Assembly (NCBI RefSeq): GCF_001544075.1
Contig: NZ_BCNT01000009.1
Span: 62,001 to 126,000, forward strand
Length of the DNA stretch: 64,000 nt
DNA from: Comamonas terrae
GTDB taxonomy: Bacteria > Pseudomonadota > Gammaproteobacteria > Burkholderiales > Burkholderiaceae_C
Direction: 5' to 3'
Shown here: positions 8,475 through 17,065 of the stretch, piece after piece
Position numbering within the stretch: position 1 is the first letter of the stretch
Layout: the number at the start of each line of letters is the position of its first letter
The notes under the pieces: generated by a model
Told to the model about the DNA's origin: nothing
What the model saw: only the letters and a program-made list of their open reading frames with translations
Database searches by the model: none
Program-made: the position numbers and the translations under genes

Positions 8475-9653
8475 TCAGAAAGCAAGGGGGCGGGCGCACG
8501 GTGCCAGCGACGGCTTTCGCCAATGGCTCGTGCGGGTCCAGGCCTGCGGCACTGCTCTTTTCTGGACGGATGACTCCGTCTCGGCCAGCAACGCATGAAC
8601 GGCGTCCAAGACTGTTTCGGGTGCAATGCGTTCCAGACAGTCATGATGGATTTGCGGGCATTTGCTTTTGAGGCAGTTCCTGCATGGCACATCGTGGCTG
8701 AGCACGCGCGAAGGCACGCGCCACGGCGTGTGCTGCGGATTCGTCAGGGCGTAGAGCACCGCCACTGGCGTGCCCAGCGCTGCAGCCAGGTGGGCGGGTC
8801 CGGTGTTGTTGCAAAGCAGGGCGCGGGCTCCGGCGATCAAGGCGGCCAACCCTCCCAGGCTCAGGCGGCCAGCCAGATTGATGGGTGGCCGCTCCATGCG
8901 GGATGCGGCCTGTGCCACGAGCTCTGCTTCTTCGTCCGAACCGGTAAATACCACCTGGTAGTCGCCATGTGCCTGCAGCGCCTGGGCCACGACGCCATAA
9001 CGGTCGGCGGGATAACGGCGCGACGCGGCGCTGGCGCCGGGATGAATGACGATGTAGGGCCGGTCGGGAGAGCCGCCCGCCGCAGCAAGAGCCTGCTGCA
9101 TTTGCTGCACGTCGTTGCCGTCGTAGCGCAGGCGCAGATGCTCGTCGGCCGTTTCGTAGCCGACATGGTGGACCAGGTCTAGCTGCCTTTGCACCTCATG
9201 CCGTGCAGTGGCTATGCAGGTGTCCTGCTCAGGGGCCCAGTTCGTCAAGAGCGCGTAGGGGTTTTCGCGGGAATGGGCCAGTCTCAAGGGAATGCCGGCA
9301 AGCCTGCAGAGCAACGCGGCAGGCAGCGCACTTTGCGTACAGACCGTGAAGATGATGGCCGCATCGAAGCGGCGCGCAGCCAGTTCGGCCATGAGATTGA
9401 GGTCCGATCGGGCCGAGCCGGCTGCCGATGCGGGCCCCACCCATGGGGCCGCGTAGACGAGCGTCTCGTCCACCGCATCGATCATGGAGGCAACTTCGGC
9501 GCCCGCACCTGAAGTGAGCAGCGTGAGCCGCATGTCCGGTGCGCTGTGGCGCACGGCAGCGAGTGCCGGTGAAGTCATGAGCACATCGCCCATGCTGTCG
9601 AGCCGCACAGCCAATATGTTCTTGGCATGGGCCCATTCCGGTTTCATGGCCAT
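8475..9653 (-). CDS. Glycosyltransferase family 9 (heptosyltransferase-like)
   Basis: It probably transfers heptose from ADP-heptose to a glycan acceptor. The N-terminal ILAVRLDSMGDVLMTSPAL segment and the C-terminal LCNNTGPAHLAAALGTPVAVL segment are the hallmark regions of family 9. A Cys-rich loop (CRNCLKSKCPQIHHDCL) near the end is common in these enzymes. The product is 392 residues, within the family range. Its start overlaps the end of the upstream SDR gene by ten bases, and it lies in the same operon as hldC and gmhA, which supports a heptose substrate. The acceptor, lipid A core or another polymer, cannot be read from sequence. Confidence 0.87.
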   Translation of the reverse strand: MAMKPEWAHAKNILAVRLDSMGDVLMTSPALAAVRHSAPDMRLTLLTSGAGAEVASMIDAVDETLVYAAPWVGPASAAGSARSDLNLMAELAARRFDAAIIFTVCTQSALPAALLCRLAGIPLRLAHSRENPYALLTNWAPEQDTCIATARHEVQRQLDLVHHVGYETADEHLRLRYDGNDVQQMQQALAAAGGSPDRPYIVIHPGASAASRRYPADRYGVVAQALQAHGDYQVVFTGSDEEAELVAQAASRMERPPINLAGRLSLGGLAALIAGARALLCNNTGPAHLAAALGTPVAVLYALTNPQHTPWRVPSRVLSHDVPCRNCLKSKCPQIHHDCLERIAPETVLDAVHALLAETESSVQKRAVPQAWTRTSHWRKPSLAPCARPLAF

Positions 9654-10378
9654 GATGTCTCCTGGTCAGGCAAAACCATGACTTCGGCGATGACCGTCCC
9701 TCTTGGCATGCCCAGCAGGAACAGCACGGTGCTGGCCACATTGTCGGGATCCTGCAGCACATCCGGATTCAGGTCGGGAAAGCGCTCGAGCAGAAAGGGG
9801 GTGCGCATGCCGCCGGCAAACAGGGTGGAGACGCGGATGCCGCTGGCTCGCAGTTCCACATGCATTGCTTCGCTGAGTCCGCGCAGGCCCCATTTGCTGG
9901 CGTGGTAGGCGCTTGCATTGGGCCAGGCGCGCAACGCAGCCGTCGAAGCAACGTTGACGATGTGGCCTCCGCGGCCCATGTCGGACTCCCGCAGCATGGG
10001 CAGCGCGGCTTTGCTCAGCAAAAAGGGGCCGAAAAGATTGGTCTGGACGACACGCGTCCATTCCTGGCTTTCTATCTCATCAATGGAGGCGGTATGGTCT
10101 GTGCCGGCATTGTTGATGAGCACGTCGAGGCCGCCCCAGCGTTCGCGTACGGCCGCCAAGGCATCGGCGATGCTGGACTGCTGGCCCACATCGAAATTCA
10201 GGGCCATTGTCGATAGTCCCGAGGGATCGATCGTGCTGGCGATATGTGCGACCTTGCCTGCATCGATGTCCGCAAGAACTACCCGGGCCTGGGCATGCAC
10301 GAGCTTGCGCGAAATGGCGGCGCCAAGACCGCTGCCTGCACCGGTGACCAGCACCGTCTTGTCTTTGAGAGTGTCCAT
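9644..10378 (-). CDS. Short-chain dehydrogenase/reductase
   Basis: This is a 244-residue classical SDR oxidoreductase with TGAGSGLG at residues about 12-19, the NNAG motif and the catalytic Ser/Tyr/Lys arrangement (VASTAA, then YHASK). It is the first gene of the heptose operon running down to gmhA. A role in tailoring a sugar nucleotide is possible but not shown. The ATG at 10378 lies 24 bases after the predicted start from the sigma-54-like site at 10413-10428. No specific substrate motif is visible. Confidence 0.87.
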   Translation of the reverse strand: MDTLKDKTVLVTGAGSGLGAAISRKLVHAQARVVLADIDAGKVAHIASTIDPSGLSTMALNFDVGQQSSIADALAAVRERWGGLDVLINNAGTDHTASIDEIESQEWTRVVQTNLFGPFLLSKAALPMLRESDMGRGGHIVNVASTAALRAWPNASAYHASKWGLRGLSEAMHVELRASGIRVSTLFAGGMRTPFLLERFPDLNPDVLQDPDNVASTVLFLLGMPRGTVIAEVMVLPDQETSWP

Positions 10379-10412
10379 TGTGTCGAAGGTTGGTTGCTAC
10401 CAGGAAATCGGG

Positions 10413-10428
10413 AGCAAGAACCGTTCCC
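10413..10428 (-). promoter_or_regulatory. Putative sigma-54 promoter of the SDR-GT9-hldC-gmhA operon
   Basis: Minus strand reads GGGAACGGTTCTTGCT, with A5, C6, G7 and the full TTGCT of the consensus. Predicted start is about 10402, 24 bases before the ATG at 10378. This is one of the best matches in the window. Confidence 0.65.
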
Positions 10429-10446
10429 GGCGCAGCACGACGTTGT

Positions 10447-10462
10447 GGGTACAGCAATTGCC
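10447..10462 (+). promoter_or_regulatory. Putative sigma-54 promoter of mscS and the ABC fusion
   Basis: GGGTACAGCAATTGCC has correct spacing. The predicted start (about 10473) falls two bases before the ATG at 10475, so the mRNA would be almost leaderless. Either the start codon is further downstream or translation is leaderless. Confidence 0.45.
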
Positions 10463-10474
10463 GCCCGGCGACCC

Positions 10475-11305
10475 ATGAGCTTCGAGAATCTGACTTCACA
10501 TGAGGGCTGGCTGTTTGCTGCGCTCGATGTGGTGCTGTTGAAGGTGGGCGACTTGGCAATCACCGTAGGCTCTCTCCTCAAGCTGGTGCTGCTCATGAGC
10601 CTGCTGTTCTGGTTTGCCGGGGCATTGAGGCGCTGGCTGGTCAGACGGGTGCTGAGCCGCTTCCACGTCGACCATGGAACGCGCATCGCAATCGCTTCCG
10701 TGCTGCGTTATCTGGTGCTGGTTCTGGGCATGGTGCTGATCCTGCAGAACGTGGGCATCAACCTGTCGGCCTTGGGGGTGGTGGCCGGTGCGGTCGGCGT
10801 GGGGGTGGGGTTCGGCCTGCAGAACATCTTCAGCAACTTCATCAGCGGCCTGATCGTCATGCTCGAGAGGCCCATCAAGGTGGGCGACCACATCGAGGTG
10901 GGCTCCATCGCAGGCGTGGTGCGCGAGATCTCGGCCCGGCGCACGACGCTGGTCACGGCGGACAACGTGGCCGTGCTGGTTCCCAACCAGCGTTTCATCG
11001 TGGAAAACGTCATCAACTCCGCCTACCTCGAGGAGCCGGTGCGCCTGCGCATCGCCGCGACGCTGGCCGCAGATACGGATCCCGCACTGCTGGAGCAATT
11101 GCTGATGCAGGTGGCGCGCAGCCACGCGATGGTGCTTGCCGCGCCGGCGCCGCAGATATTGCTGCGCTCCGTGGGCGGGACGTCGCGGCAGTTCGAGTTT
11201 GCATTCTGGTTCCGGCCCGAGGCCATCGCCAGGGAGCTGCTGACCAGCGAACTCAGCAGTGCCCTGGAAGAGGCGTTCTCCGCCAACGGAGTACAGCATG
11301 CCTGA
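10475..11305 (+). CDS. MscS-family mechanosensitive channel
   Basis: This is a small-conductance mechanosensitive channel that releases solutes on hypo-osmotic shock. The 276-residue protein has about three membrane segments (residues about 22-48, 70-93, 98-125). The third is the Gly/Ala-rich pore helix (GVVAGAVGVGVGFGLQNIF), followed by the conserved VMLERPIKVGDHIEVG beta-domain entry. The start at 10475 keeps the whole family region; no good ribosome site precedes it. The end overlaps the ABC-fusion start by eight bases, so the two are translationally coupled and may respond to the same envelope stress. Confidence 0.88.
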   Translation: MSFENLTSHEGWLFAALDVVLLKVGDLAITVGSLLKLVLLMSLLFWFAGALRRWLVRRVLSRFHVDHGTRIAIASVLRYLVLVLGMVLILQNVGINLSALGVVAGAVGVGVGFGLQNIFSNFISGLIVMLERPIKVGDHIEVGSIAGVVREISARRTTLVTADNVAVLVPNQRFIVENVINSAYLEEPVRLRIAATLAADTDPALLEQLLMQVARSHAMVLAAPAPQILLRSVGGTSRQFEFAFWFRPEAIARELLTSELSSALEEAFSANGVQHA

Positions 11306-14081
11306 GTTGAAGAACACCGAAAAAGCGGATGCGGGAGCTGCCCCTGGCATTCTTATGGAGCTGTGGCGCGCCACGTGGCGCTATCGGCGGCGCACCCTCG
11401 CAGCCCTGGTGCTGCTGGTGCTGGCCAAGGTGGCAGCGGTCTGCGTGCCCCTCGTATTCAAGCGGATTGTCGATCTTTTCAGTTCCCCTGGGAGCCTGGC
11501 GTCCGAACTGAATACCGGAACATCGCCGCTGGCGCCCAACGGGGCCCACATCATCATGCTGCCGGTTTTTCTGCTGGTCGGGTATGCGCTGCTGCGTTTC
11601 CTGAGCACGTTGTTTACCGAGCTGCGTGACCTGTGCTATGCCCGTGTCACCCTGGTCACGGTGGCAGATTTTGCGCAGCGCGCGCTGGCGCACATGCACC
11701 GGATGGGGCCGCGCTTTCACCTGCAGATGCATACCGGCGCGATGATCCGCGACATGGATCGGGGCACCGCCGGAGTGGGCTTTCTGCTGGGCGCCCTGCT
11801 GTTCACGCTGCTGCCCACGCTGGTGGAGATTGTGTCCGTGATGGCCATCATGGCGGCCGGCTACAGCCTCTGGTTCACCGCCATCATCTTTCTCACCTTC
11901 ATCGTCTATGCCAGCTACACCACGGTGATGACACGGCGCAGAGTCCTGTTCCAGCGCCGTGTCAACGAGCTTGATTCACGCTCCAACGGCCTGCTGCTCG
12001 ACAGCCTGGTCAACCAGGAAGCCGTGCGCAACAACGCACGCGGCCCGCAGGAAGTGCAGCGCTACCAGAAGGCCCGCAACGCCTGGGTGGAGCAAAGCGT
12101 GGAAAACCAGAAGGCACTGTCGGCGCTGCATCTGGGCCAGGGGGCCATCATCGCTTTCGGCGTGGGGGCCATCATGCTTTTTGCCGGCCTGGAGGCAATA
12201 CATGGCCGCATCACCGTGGGCGATCTGGTATTGCTCAATACCTATGTGATCCAGATCTGCCTGCCGCTCAATGCCCTGGGCTTTCTGTTCCGCGAGGCCC
12301 GCGATGCGCTGACCAACGCCGAAAAGCTGCGGCAGATGCTGGCACTGCGTCCCGAAATCGAGGAAAGTGCGCGCGCCACTCCGCTGACCGTCACACGCGG
12401 CGAAGTGATCTTCGAGCATGTCGATTTTTCCTACGAACCCGGGCGCCAGGTGCTGTGGGACGTCAGTTTCCGGATCGGGCCCGGCCAGACAGTCGCGGTG
12501 GTGGGCGGCAGCGGTTCGGGCAAATCCACTTTGGCGCGCCTGCTGCTGCGCACCTATGACCCGCAGCGCGGGCGGGTACTCATCGACGACTGCGACATCA
12601 GCATGGTGACGCTGGAGAGCTTGCGCGCTGCGGTAGGCGTGGTTCCCCAGGACAGTACGCTGTTCAATGAAAGCGTGGCGTACAACATCGCCTATGGCCG
12701 GCCCGGAGCTTCCATGGTCGAAATCATCGAAGCGGCAAAGGCCGCGCAGATCGATGAGCTCATTGCCTCCCTGCCCCAGCATTTCGATACCCTGGTGGGG
12801 GAGCGCGGCCTGAAGCTGTCGGGGGGAGAGAAACAGCGCATTGCCATTGCGCGCGCGTTCCTCAAGAACGCGCCGATCATGCTCCTCGATGAGGCCACTT
12901 CGGCGCTGGATACCCGCTCGGAGAAAGCCATTCAGACGCAGCTGGACAGGCTGGCAGCCCACCGCACCACGCTGGTGATCGCGCACCGGCTCTCCACGAT
13001 TGTGGATGCCGACCATATCCTGGTGCTCGACAAAGGCCGCATCGTGGAGCAGGGGGGACACGAGGAGCTGCTTTCACGGCGCGGCCTGTATGCGCAGCTC
13101 TGGGACCTGCAGCTTCAGAAGCAGGAGTTCGATCGGCTCGAAAGAAAGCTGGTGCGCCAGCCGCTCAATCTGGGCGTGCTGCTGGCCAGTGTGGTCGACG
13201 GCCTGGGCAGTGTGCTGGAGGCCAAGTCGATCCAGCTCTATACCCATATCCATCCGGAGCCCTTGCGCATCAGCGGCGACCCTTCGGTACTGTCGCAGGC
13301 CATCTGGGACATCTGCATGCACGCGATCGACGCGACACCCGCGGGCGGGCGCATCGAGTTGCGGCTGGAGCGTGCGGGCGAGCGCGCACAGCTGTCGTTG
13401 ACGGATGGCCGGCATCTATCGCCATCGGACTCCTCCGTGCAGGAGCCTGTTTCTTCCAAGTTCGATCCGCTGGTGCTGCGCTCGTCCATAGAGCGCCAGG
13501 GCGGCAAGCTGACGATCAAGCTGCCTACCTCGGTGCAGGGAATGCGCTTTTCGGTGGATTTGCCCCTGCGCGGGACCCGCGCCACGGCCGCGGGCGGCGC
13601 TGCGCTGCTGCCAGGGCAGCCCGAGTCCGCCGGCCTGGGCGGGGTGGAGGTGCTGATCGTGGACGACAGCGAGGCCGTGAGGGCTTTCTTCGAATCCGTA
13701 TTGCACGCCGAGGGCGCCCGCACCTACAGTTTTTCCTCGGGGCAGCAGGTGTTGGACTGGCTTGAAGCGCGGCCGTTGCAGCAATGGCCTGCGGTGCTGA
13801 TCTGCGACAGCTCGCTCGGAAAGGAGGACGGACGCCAGGTGATGGCGCGGATCCGCGACATGGAAGAGGCAAAAGGCATAGCGCTGGCAAGAAGAATGTC
13901 CGCCATTGCCCTGACAAATTCATCGCAGCCCAATGAAGGTTTGATCGTGCTGATGTCGGGCTTTCAATCCCATCTTTCCAAAACTGCCTCCCCTTCCGAG
14001 GTGATTGCCGGCGTTGCCGCCTTGGCGCGACGGGGTGGACACGCAGCTGTGCAGACGAATGAGCAAGGAGAACAGAAATGA
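11298..14081 (+). CDS. ABC exporter fused to a degenerate HATPase-like module and a receiver domain
   Basis: The 927-residue protein has an unusual domain order. Residues about 25-330 form a type-1 ABC exporter membrane domain. Residues about 370-600 form its ATPase, with Walker A GGSGSGKST (about 402-410), the LSGGEKQR signature (about 505) and Walker B IMLLDEATSA. Residues about 620-770 resemble a histidine-kinase ATPase domain (GDPSVLSQAIWDICMHAIDATPAGG), but the N-box Asn is His and the DxGxG loop is lost. The last 140 residues form a receiver domain with VLIVDDSE, phospho-acceptor D837 and conserved K895. The start overlaps mscS by eight bases, and the end overlaps the next small gene by four. 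The exported substrate is unknown. Confidence 0.88.
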   Translation: MPELKNTEKADAGAAPGILMELWRATWRYRRRTLAALVLLVLAKVAAVCVPLVFKRIVDLFSSPGSLASELNTGTSPLAPNGAHIIMLPVFLLVGYALLRFLSTLFTELRDLCYARVTLVTVADFAQRALAHMHRMGPRFHLQMHTGAMIRDMDRGTAGVGFLLGALLFTLLPTLVEIVSVMAIMAAGYSLWFTAIIFLTFIVYASYTTVMTRRRVLFQRRVNELDSRSNGLLLDSLVNQEAVRNNARGPQEVQRYQKARNAWVEQSVENQKALSALHLGQGAIIAFGVGAIMLFAGLEAIHGRITVGDLVLLNTYVIQICLPLNALGFLFREARDALTNAEKLRQMLALRPEIEESARATPLTVTRGEVIFEHVDFSYEPGRQVLWDVSFRIGPGQTVAVVGGSGSGKSTLARLLLRTYDPQRGRVLIDDCDISMVTLESLRAAVGVVPQDSTLFNESVAYNIAYGRPGASMVEIIEAAKAAQIDELIASLPQHFDTLVGERGLKLSGGEKQRIAIARAFLKNAPIMLLDEATSALDTRSEKAIQTQLDRLAAHRTTLVIAHRLSTIVDADHILVLDKGRIVEQGGHEELLSRRGLYAQLWDLQLQKQEFDRLERKLVRQPLNLGVLLASVVDGLGSVLEAKSIQLYTHIHPEPLRISGDPSVLSQAIWDICMHAIDATPAGGRIELRLERAGERAQLSLTDGRHLSPSDSSVQEPVSSKFDPLVLRSSIERQGGKLTIKLPTSVQGMRFSVDLPLRGTRATAAGGAALLPGQPESAGLGGVEVLIVDDSEAVRAFFESVLHAEGARTYSFSSGQQVLDWLEARPLQQWPAVLICDSSLGKEDGRQVMARIRDMEEAKGIALARRMSAIALTNSSQPNEGLIVLMSGFQSHLSKTASPSEVIAGVAALARRGGHAAVQTNEQGEQK

Positions 14082-14359
14082 AGAAACGCCAAATACGAAA
14101 AATTCCGGGAGCCCCATTGAAGCCCAGGGTCCATGTGGGCCAGGCCCCGCATGCGCCGGGCGAATCGGGTCCTGCACAGCCGCAGCTGAGATTGCCCAAC
14201 GAGCGTGACGAGAGCACGGATGCGACCAGCCGACAGCCGGATCCTGCCATGGAGCAAGCCGCACAGGATCTCAAATCCGGGCAGGTGGACACCGATCTGC
14301 GCAATACGCCGGGCCTGGATGCCCAACACAGGGAAAAGCTGCTGCGCAAATCGCGTTAG
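14078..14359 (+). CDS. Small hydrophilic protein of unknown function
   Basis: This is a 93-residue, Pro/Arg/Gln-rich, probably disordered protein with no recognised domain. Its ATG overlaps the stop of the ABC-receiver fusion (ATGA), so it is the third gene of the mscS operon and probably translated by coupling. The C-terminal part (ATSRQPDPAMEQAAQDLKSG, then TDLRNTPGLDAQHREKLLRK) looks conserved in style and ends in a basic helix. It could be an accessory factor of the fusion protein, but this is inference from position only. Confidence 0.6.
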   Translation: MKKRQIRKIPGAPLKPRVHVGQAPHAPGESGPAQPQLRLPNERDESTDATSRQPDPAMEQAAQDLKSGQVDTDLRNTPGLDAQHREKLLRKSR

Positions 14360-14487
14360 CGCCCGGCGTCAGTGCGCCTCCTGTGTGCCAAGGGGCATGT
14401 GGTGCGTTGGCTCGGCGGGAGCGCTGCAAGGATTGCAGAACGGTTTACAAGCAGGCGCTGCCGCAGCCAAGTCCCGTACCCGTGCGC

Positions 14488-14503
14488 AGGCATGGCGTTT
14501 GCC
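14488..14503 (+). promoter_or_regulatory. Putative sigma-54 promoter of the Gly/Tyr/Gln-rich gene
   Basis: AGGCATGGCGTTTGCC matches GG, C, A, G and TTGC of the consensus with correct spacing. Predicted start is about 14514, giving a 54-base leader to the ATG at 14568. Confidence 0.6.
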
Positions 14504-14567
14504 AACCCTCAGGGCAGGCTTCATTTTCCGGAGTCTGGTATTGCAACGCATATGAAAGGATCCAGTA

Positions 14568-15575
14568 ATGGCACAACACGAAGAGCACGGTCGTCAAGGC
14601 ACAGCTCGCCATGCACAGCAGGACATGGGTGAAGGTTTTCAGGGGCGCGAAGGCAACCGGAGCTCCTCTGGAGGCAACTCTGGCGACTGGCGCGGTGAAA
14701 GCGAATACCGGGGCGGCCAGCAAGGCGGGTATCAGGGCGGCTACCAGGGAGGCCAGCAAGGTTACCAAGGTGGCCAGCAAGGCTATCAGGGCGGCTACCA
14801 GGGCGGGCAGCAAAGCCAGCAAGGCGGCGGCTACTACGGCAGCCAGCAAGGTGGTGGAGGCTACGGCGGCCACCAGAGCGGCTACGGCGGAGGCTATGGC
14901 GGCCACCAAGGCGGCTATGGCGGAGGCTACGGCGGCTATCAAGGTGGCGGCTATGGTGGCCAGCAGGGCGGCTATTCCGGCGGCGGCTACGAATCGGGCA
15001 TGGGCGGCAACGAATACGGGTCCGGCTATCAAGGCGGCGGCTATGGTGGTGGCTACGGCAGCCAGGGTCGCTACGGCGGCCAGCAAGGCCAGTATGGGGG
15101 AGGCTCGTCGCAATGGCAGGGCCGCCAGGGCTCGCAGGGCCAATATGGCTCCAGCGGTTATGGCGGCTATGGCGGTGGCTACGGCGGCAACCAGCAGGGC
15201 GGCTCGCAAGGCTGGGAAGGCGGCGGCCAGGGCCAGGGATGGCATCAAGGCCGTTCGGGCGGACATCATGAGCATTTCGACCCTGACTACAGCCAGTGGC
15301 GTGACGAGCAGGTGCGGGCGCTGGATGAGGATTACCGCTCCTGGCGCAATGACCGCTACAAGAAGTTCTCGGATGAGTTCTCGCAGTGGCGCAATCAGCG
15401 TACCAACAACAGCAAGCCTTCCGGTTCCGCGTCGGGCTCGACATCGGGCTCTTCAACGAGCGGGACGTCCGGCTCCACATCGGGGACGGCTTCCGGATCG
15501 TCCGCCAGCGGCCATGACAGCACTACTGGCTCTACCGGTTCTACCGGTTCTACCGGCTCCAAGGGCAGCCATTGA
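14568..15575 (+). CDS. Gly/Tyr/Gln-rich low-complexity protein
   Basis: The 335-residue protein has three zones. Residues 1-45 are polar. Residues about 46-225 are built of degenerate GGYGG, GGQQGGYQGG and related units, a prion-like or condensate-forming composition rich in Gly, Tyr and Gln. Residues about 240-285 form a charged, Trp-containing helical segment with repeated SQWR/SWRND motifs. A Ser/Gly/Thr tail follows. There is no signal peptide. AAGGATCC precedes the ATG, and a sigma-54-like promoter lies 65 bases upstream. Proteins with the Trp-Arg C-terminal segment accompany stress genes in other proteobacteria, but I cannot name a function. Confidence 0.8.
   Translation: MAQHEEHGRQGTARHAQQDMGEGFQGREGNRSSSGGNSGDWRGESEYRGGQQGGYQGGYQGGQQGYQGGQQGYQGGYQGGQQSQQGGGYYGSQQGGGGYGGHQSGYGGGYGGHQGGYGGGYGGYQGGGYGGQQGGYSGGGYESGMGGNEYGSGYQGGGYGGGYGSQGRYGGQQGQYGGGSSQWQGRQGSQGQYGSSGYGGYGGGYGGNQQGGSQGWEGGGQGQGWHQGRSGGHHEHFDPDYSQWRDEQVRALDEDYRSWRNDRYKKFSDEFSQWRNQRTNNSKPSGSASGSTSGSSTSGTSGSTSGTASGSSASGHDSTTGSTGSTGSTGSKGSH
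14707..15240 (+). repeat. Degenerate coding tandem repeat (GGYGG / GGQQGGYQGG units)
   Basis: Short imperfect in-frame units encode Gly-Gly-Tyr and Gly-Gln-Gln blocks of the low-complexity protein. A second, perfect nine-base unit repeats near 15529-15556. Such tracts vary in length between strains by slippage. Confidence 0.8.
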
Positions 15576-15614
15576 TGCTGCGTAGTTGACCGTGCGGCCC
15601 GGCCGCAAGCAATG

Positions 15615-15647
15615 AATGCCGCCAGCGGCCCATCCGCTGGCGGCATT
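15615..15647. terminator. Bidirectional hairpin between the low-complexity gene and rpoN
   Basis: AATGCCGCCAGCGG (15615-15628) pairs perfectly with CCGCTGGCGGCATT (15634-15647) around a five-base loop. It lies between two convergent genes, so it can stop transcripts from both sides. Its base is shared with the hairpin at 63905. Confidence 0.75.
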
Positions 15648-15655
15648 GTCATTTT

Positions 15656-17065
15656 CTAGAAGTAGCGGCGACGCTTTTCGACCGGGGCAATCTGGAGCAG
15701 CTGGCGGTATTTGGTAACGGTGCGCCGGGCGACCACCAGTCCCTGCATGGCCAGCTGATCGGTGATCTTTCCATCGGACAGGGGCTGGGCGGGGGATTCC
15801 GCAGCGATGATGTCGCTGATCAGTTCACGGATGGCGGTGGCCGAGCAGGCCTTGCCGCTTGCGCTCAGCATGGGACGCGAGAAGAAGTATTTCAGCTCGA
15901 AGACGCCCAGTGGCGTGGCCATGTATTTGTTGTTGGTGACCCGGGAGACCGTGGATTCGTGCACCCCGATTTCATCTGCAATCTCCCGCAGAAGCAAAGG
16001 CTTCATCGCCATGGCGCCGAACTCCAGGAACAGGTGCTGCTTGCGCACGATGGCCTGGGCGACATCCAGAATGGTCGAGAAACGCTGGGCGACATTGCGC
16101 AAAGTCCAGCGGGCGTCCTGAAGATGGTCTGCCAGCTCGGCATGTTCCTTGCGCCGATGCCTCTGGAAAAGCTCCTCGTAGACCTTGTTCATGCGTACCC
16201 GCGGTATCACGGCGGGGTTGAGCTGCACATCCCAACTGCCCTGGCTGCGGCGGACGATGACATCCGGAACGATGTAGTCGGTACGGGATGTGCCGACCGA
16301 CCAGCCGGGACGGGGATTGAGCCGCCGTATGCACGCGATGGCGGCTTCGATGTGCGCGGCCGGCTGTTCCAGCACCTTGCTGAGCTTTCCCACGTCTCGC
16401 GCGGCCAACTTGTCCAGATGATGCTCGATGATGTTCTTGGCAATCCGGCGCAGGAATGTGTCTTCGATGCGCGAGCATTGGAGCATCAGGCATTCACGCA
16501 CGTCGCGAGCTCCCACGCCGGCCGGATCCAGAGACTGCACCAGGCGCAGTGCGATGGTGAGCTCTTCGATCAGGGGGGGCGGCGTGAGGGGAAGGAGCTG
16601 GGCAAGCTCTTCCAGGCTGGTGCGCAGATATCCGTCATCGTCCAGGGATTCGATGATGGCCTGGGCCAGATACAGATCCCGTGAAGACAAGGGCATGACA
16701 TTCACCTGTGTGCGCAAATGCATGGCCAGCGTGGTGTCCGATGCCGTGAGGTCCATGGCAGAGGAGTCCTCGCTGTCCTTGAGGCGTCGTCCTGTCGAGC
16801 CATCGGCCAGCCAGATGTCGCGGTCGCTGGCAAAAGAGTCTTCCCTGGTGAATTCACTGTCCTGGGCAGGCGCATCCGTGGCGGCCGGCTCTCCTGCATT
16901 GGCTTCGAGGTCCTCTTCCTCCAGGAAAGGATTTTCTCCCACCTTGCTGCGCACCATTGCGGCAAAGTCCAGGGAAGACATCTGCAGCAGTTGAACGGCA
17001 CGCTGCAAGCGAGGTGAAAGTGTCTGGGACTGATGCGTGTTGACGCTCAGGTACATTGAACTCAT
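15656..17065 (-). CDS. rpoN: RNA polymerase sigma-54 factor
   Basis: It directs RNA polymerase to -24/-12 promoters and needs an AAA+ activator to open them. The 469-residue product shows region I (QSQTLSPRLQRAVQLLQMSS), an acidic region II, the core-binding and helix-turn-helix domains (HESTVSRVTNNKY), and a near-canonical RpoN box ARRTVTKYRQ at residues about 446-455. The start at 17065 has AGGAG eight bases upstream. The usual rpoN neighbours (lptB upstream, hpf and ptsN downstream) are absent, so this may be a second, specialised copy. Its own promoter region has a strong sigma-54 element, suggesting autoregulation. Confidence 0.95.
   Translation of the reverse strand: MSSMYLSVNTHQSQTLSPRLQRAVQLLQMSSLDFAAMVRSKVGENPFLEEEDLEANAGEPAATDAPAQDSEFTREDSFASDRDIWLADGSTGRRLKDSEDSSAMDLTASDTTLAMHLRTQVNVMPLSSRDLYLAQAIIESLDDDGYLRTSLEELAQLLPLTPPPLIEELTIALRLVQSLDPAGVGARDVRECLMLQCSRIEDTFLRRIAKNIIEHHLDKLAARDVGKLSKVLEQPAAHIEAAIACIRRLNPRPGWSVGTSRTDYIVPDVIVRRSQGSWDVQLNPAVIPRVRMNKVYEELFQRHRRKEHAELADHLQDARWTLRNVAQRFSTILDVAQAIVRKQHLFLEFGAMAMKPLLLREIADEIGVHESTVSRVTNNKYMATPLGVFELKYFFSRPMLSASGKACSATAIRELISDIIAAESPAQPLSDGKITDQLAMQGLVVARRTVTKYRQLLQIAPVEKRRRYF

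Noticed and set aside
14707-15240. CRISPR-like regular repeats
   Set aside because: The units are short, imperfect, in frame and encode a Gly/Tyr/Gln-rich tract; there are no spacers and no cas genes.
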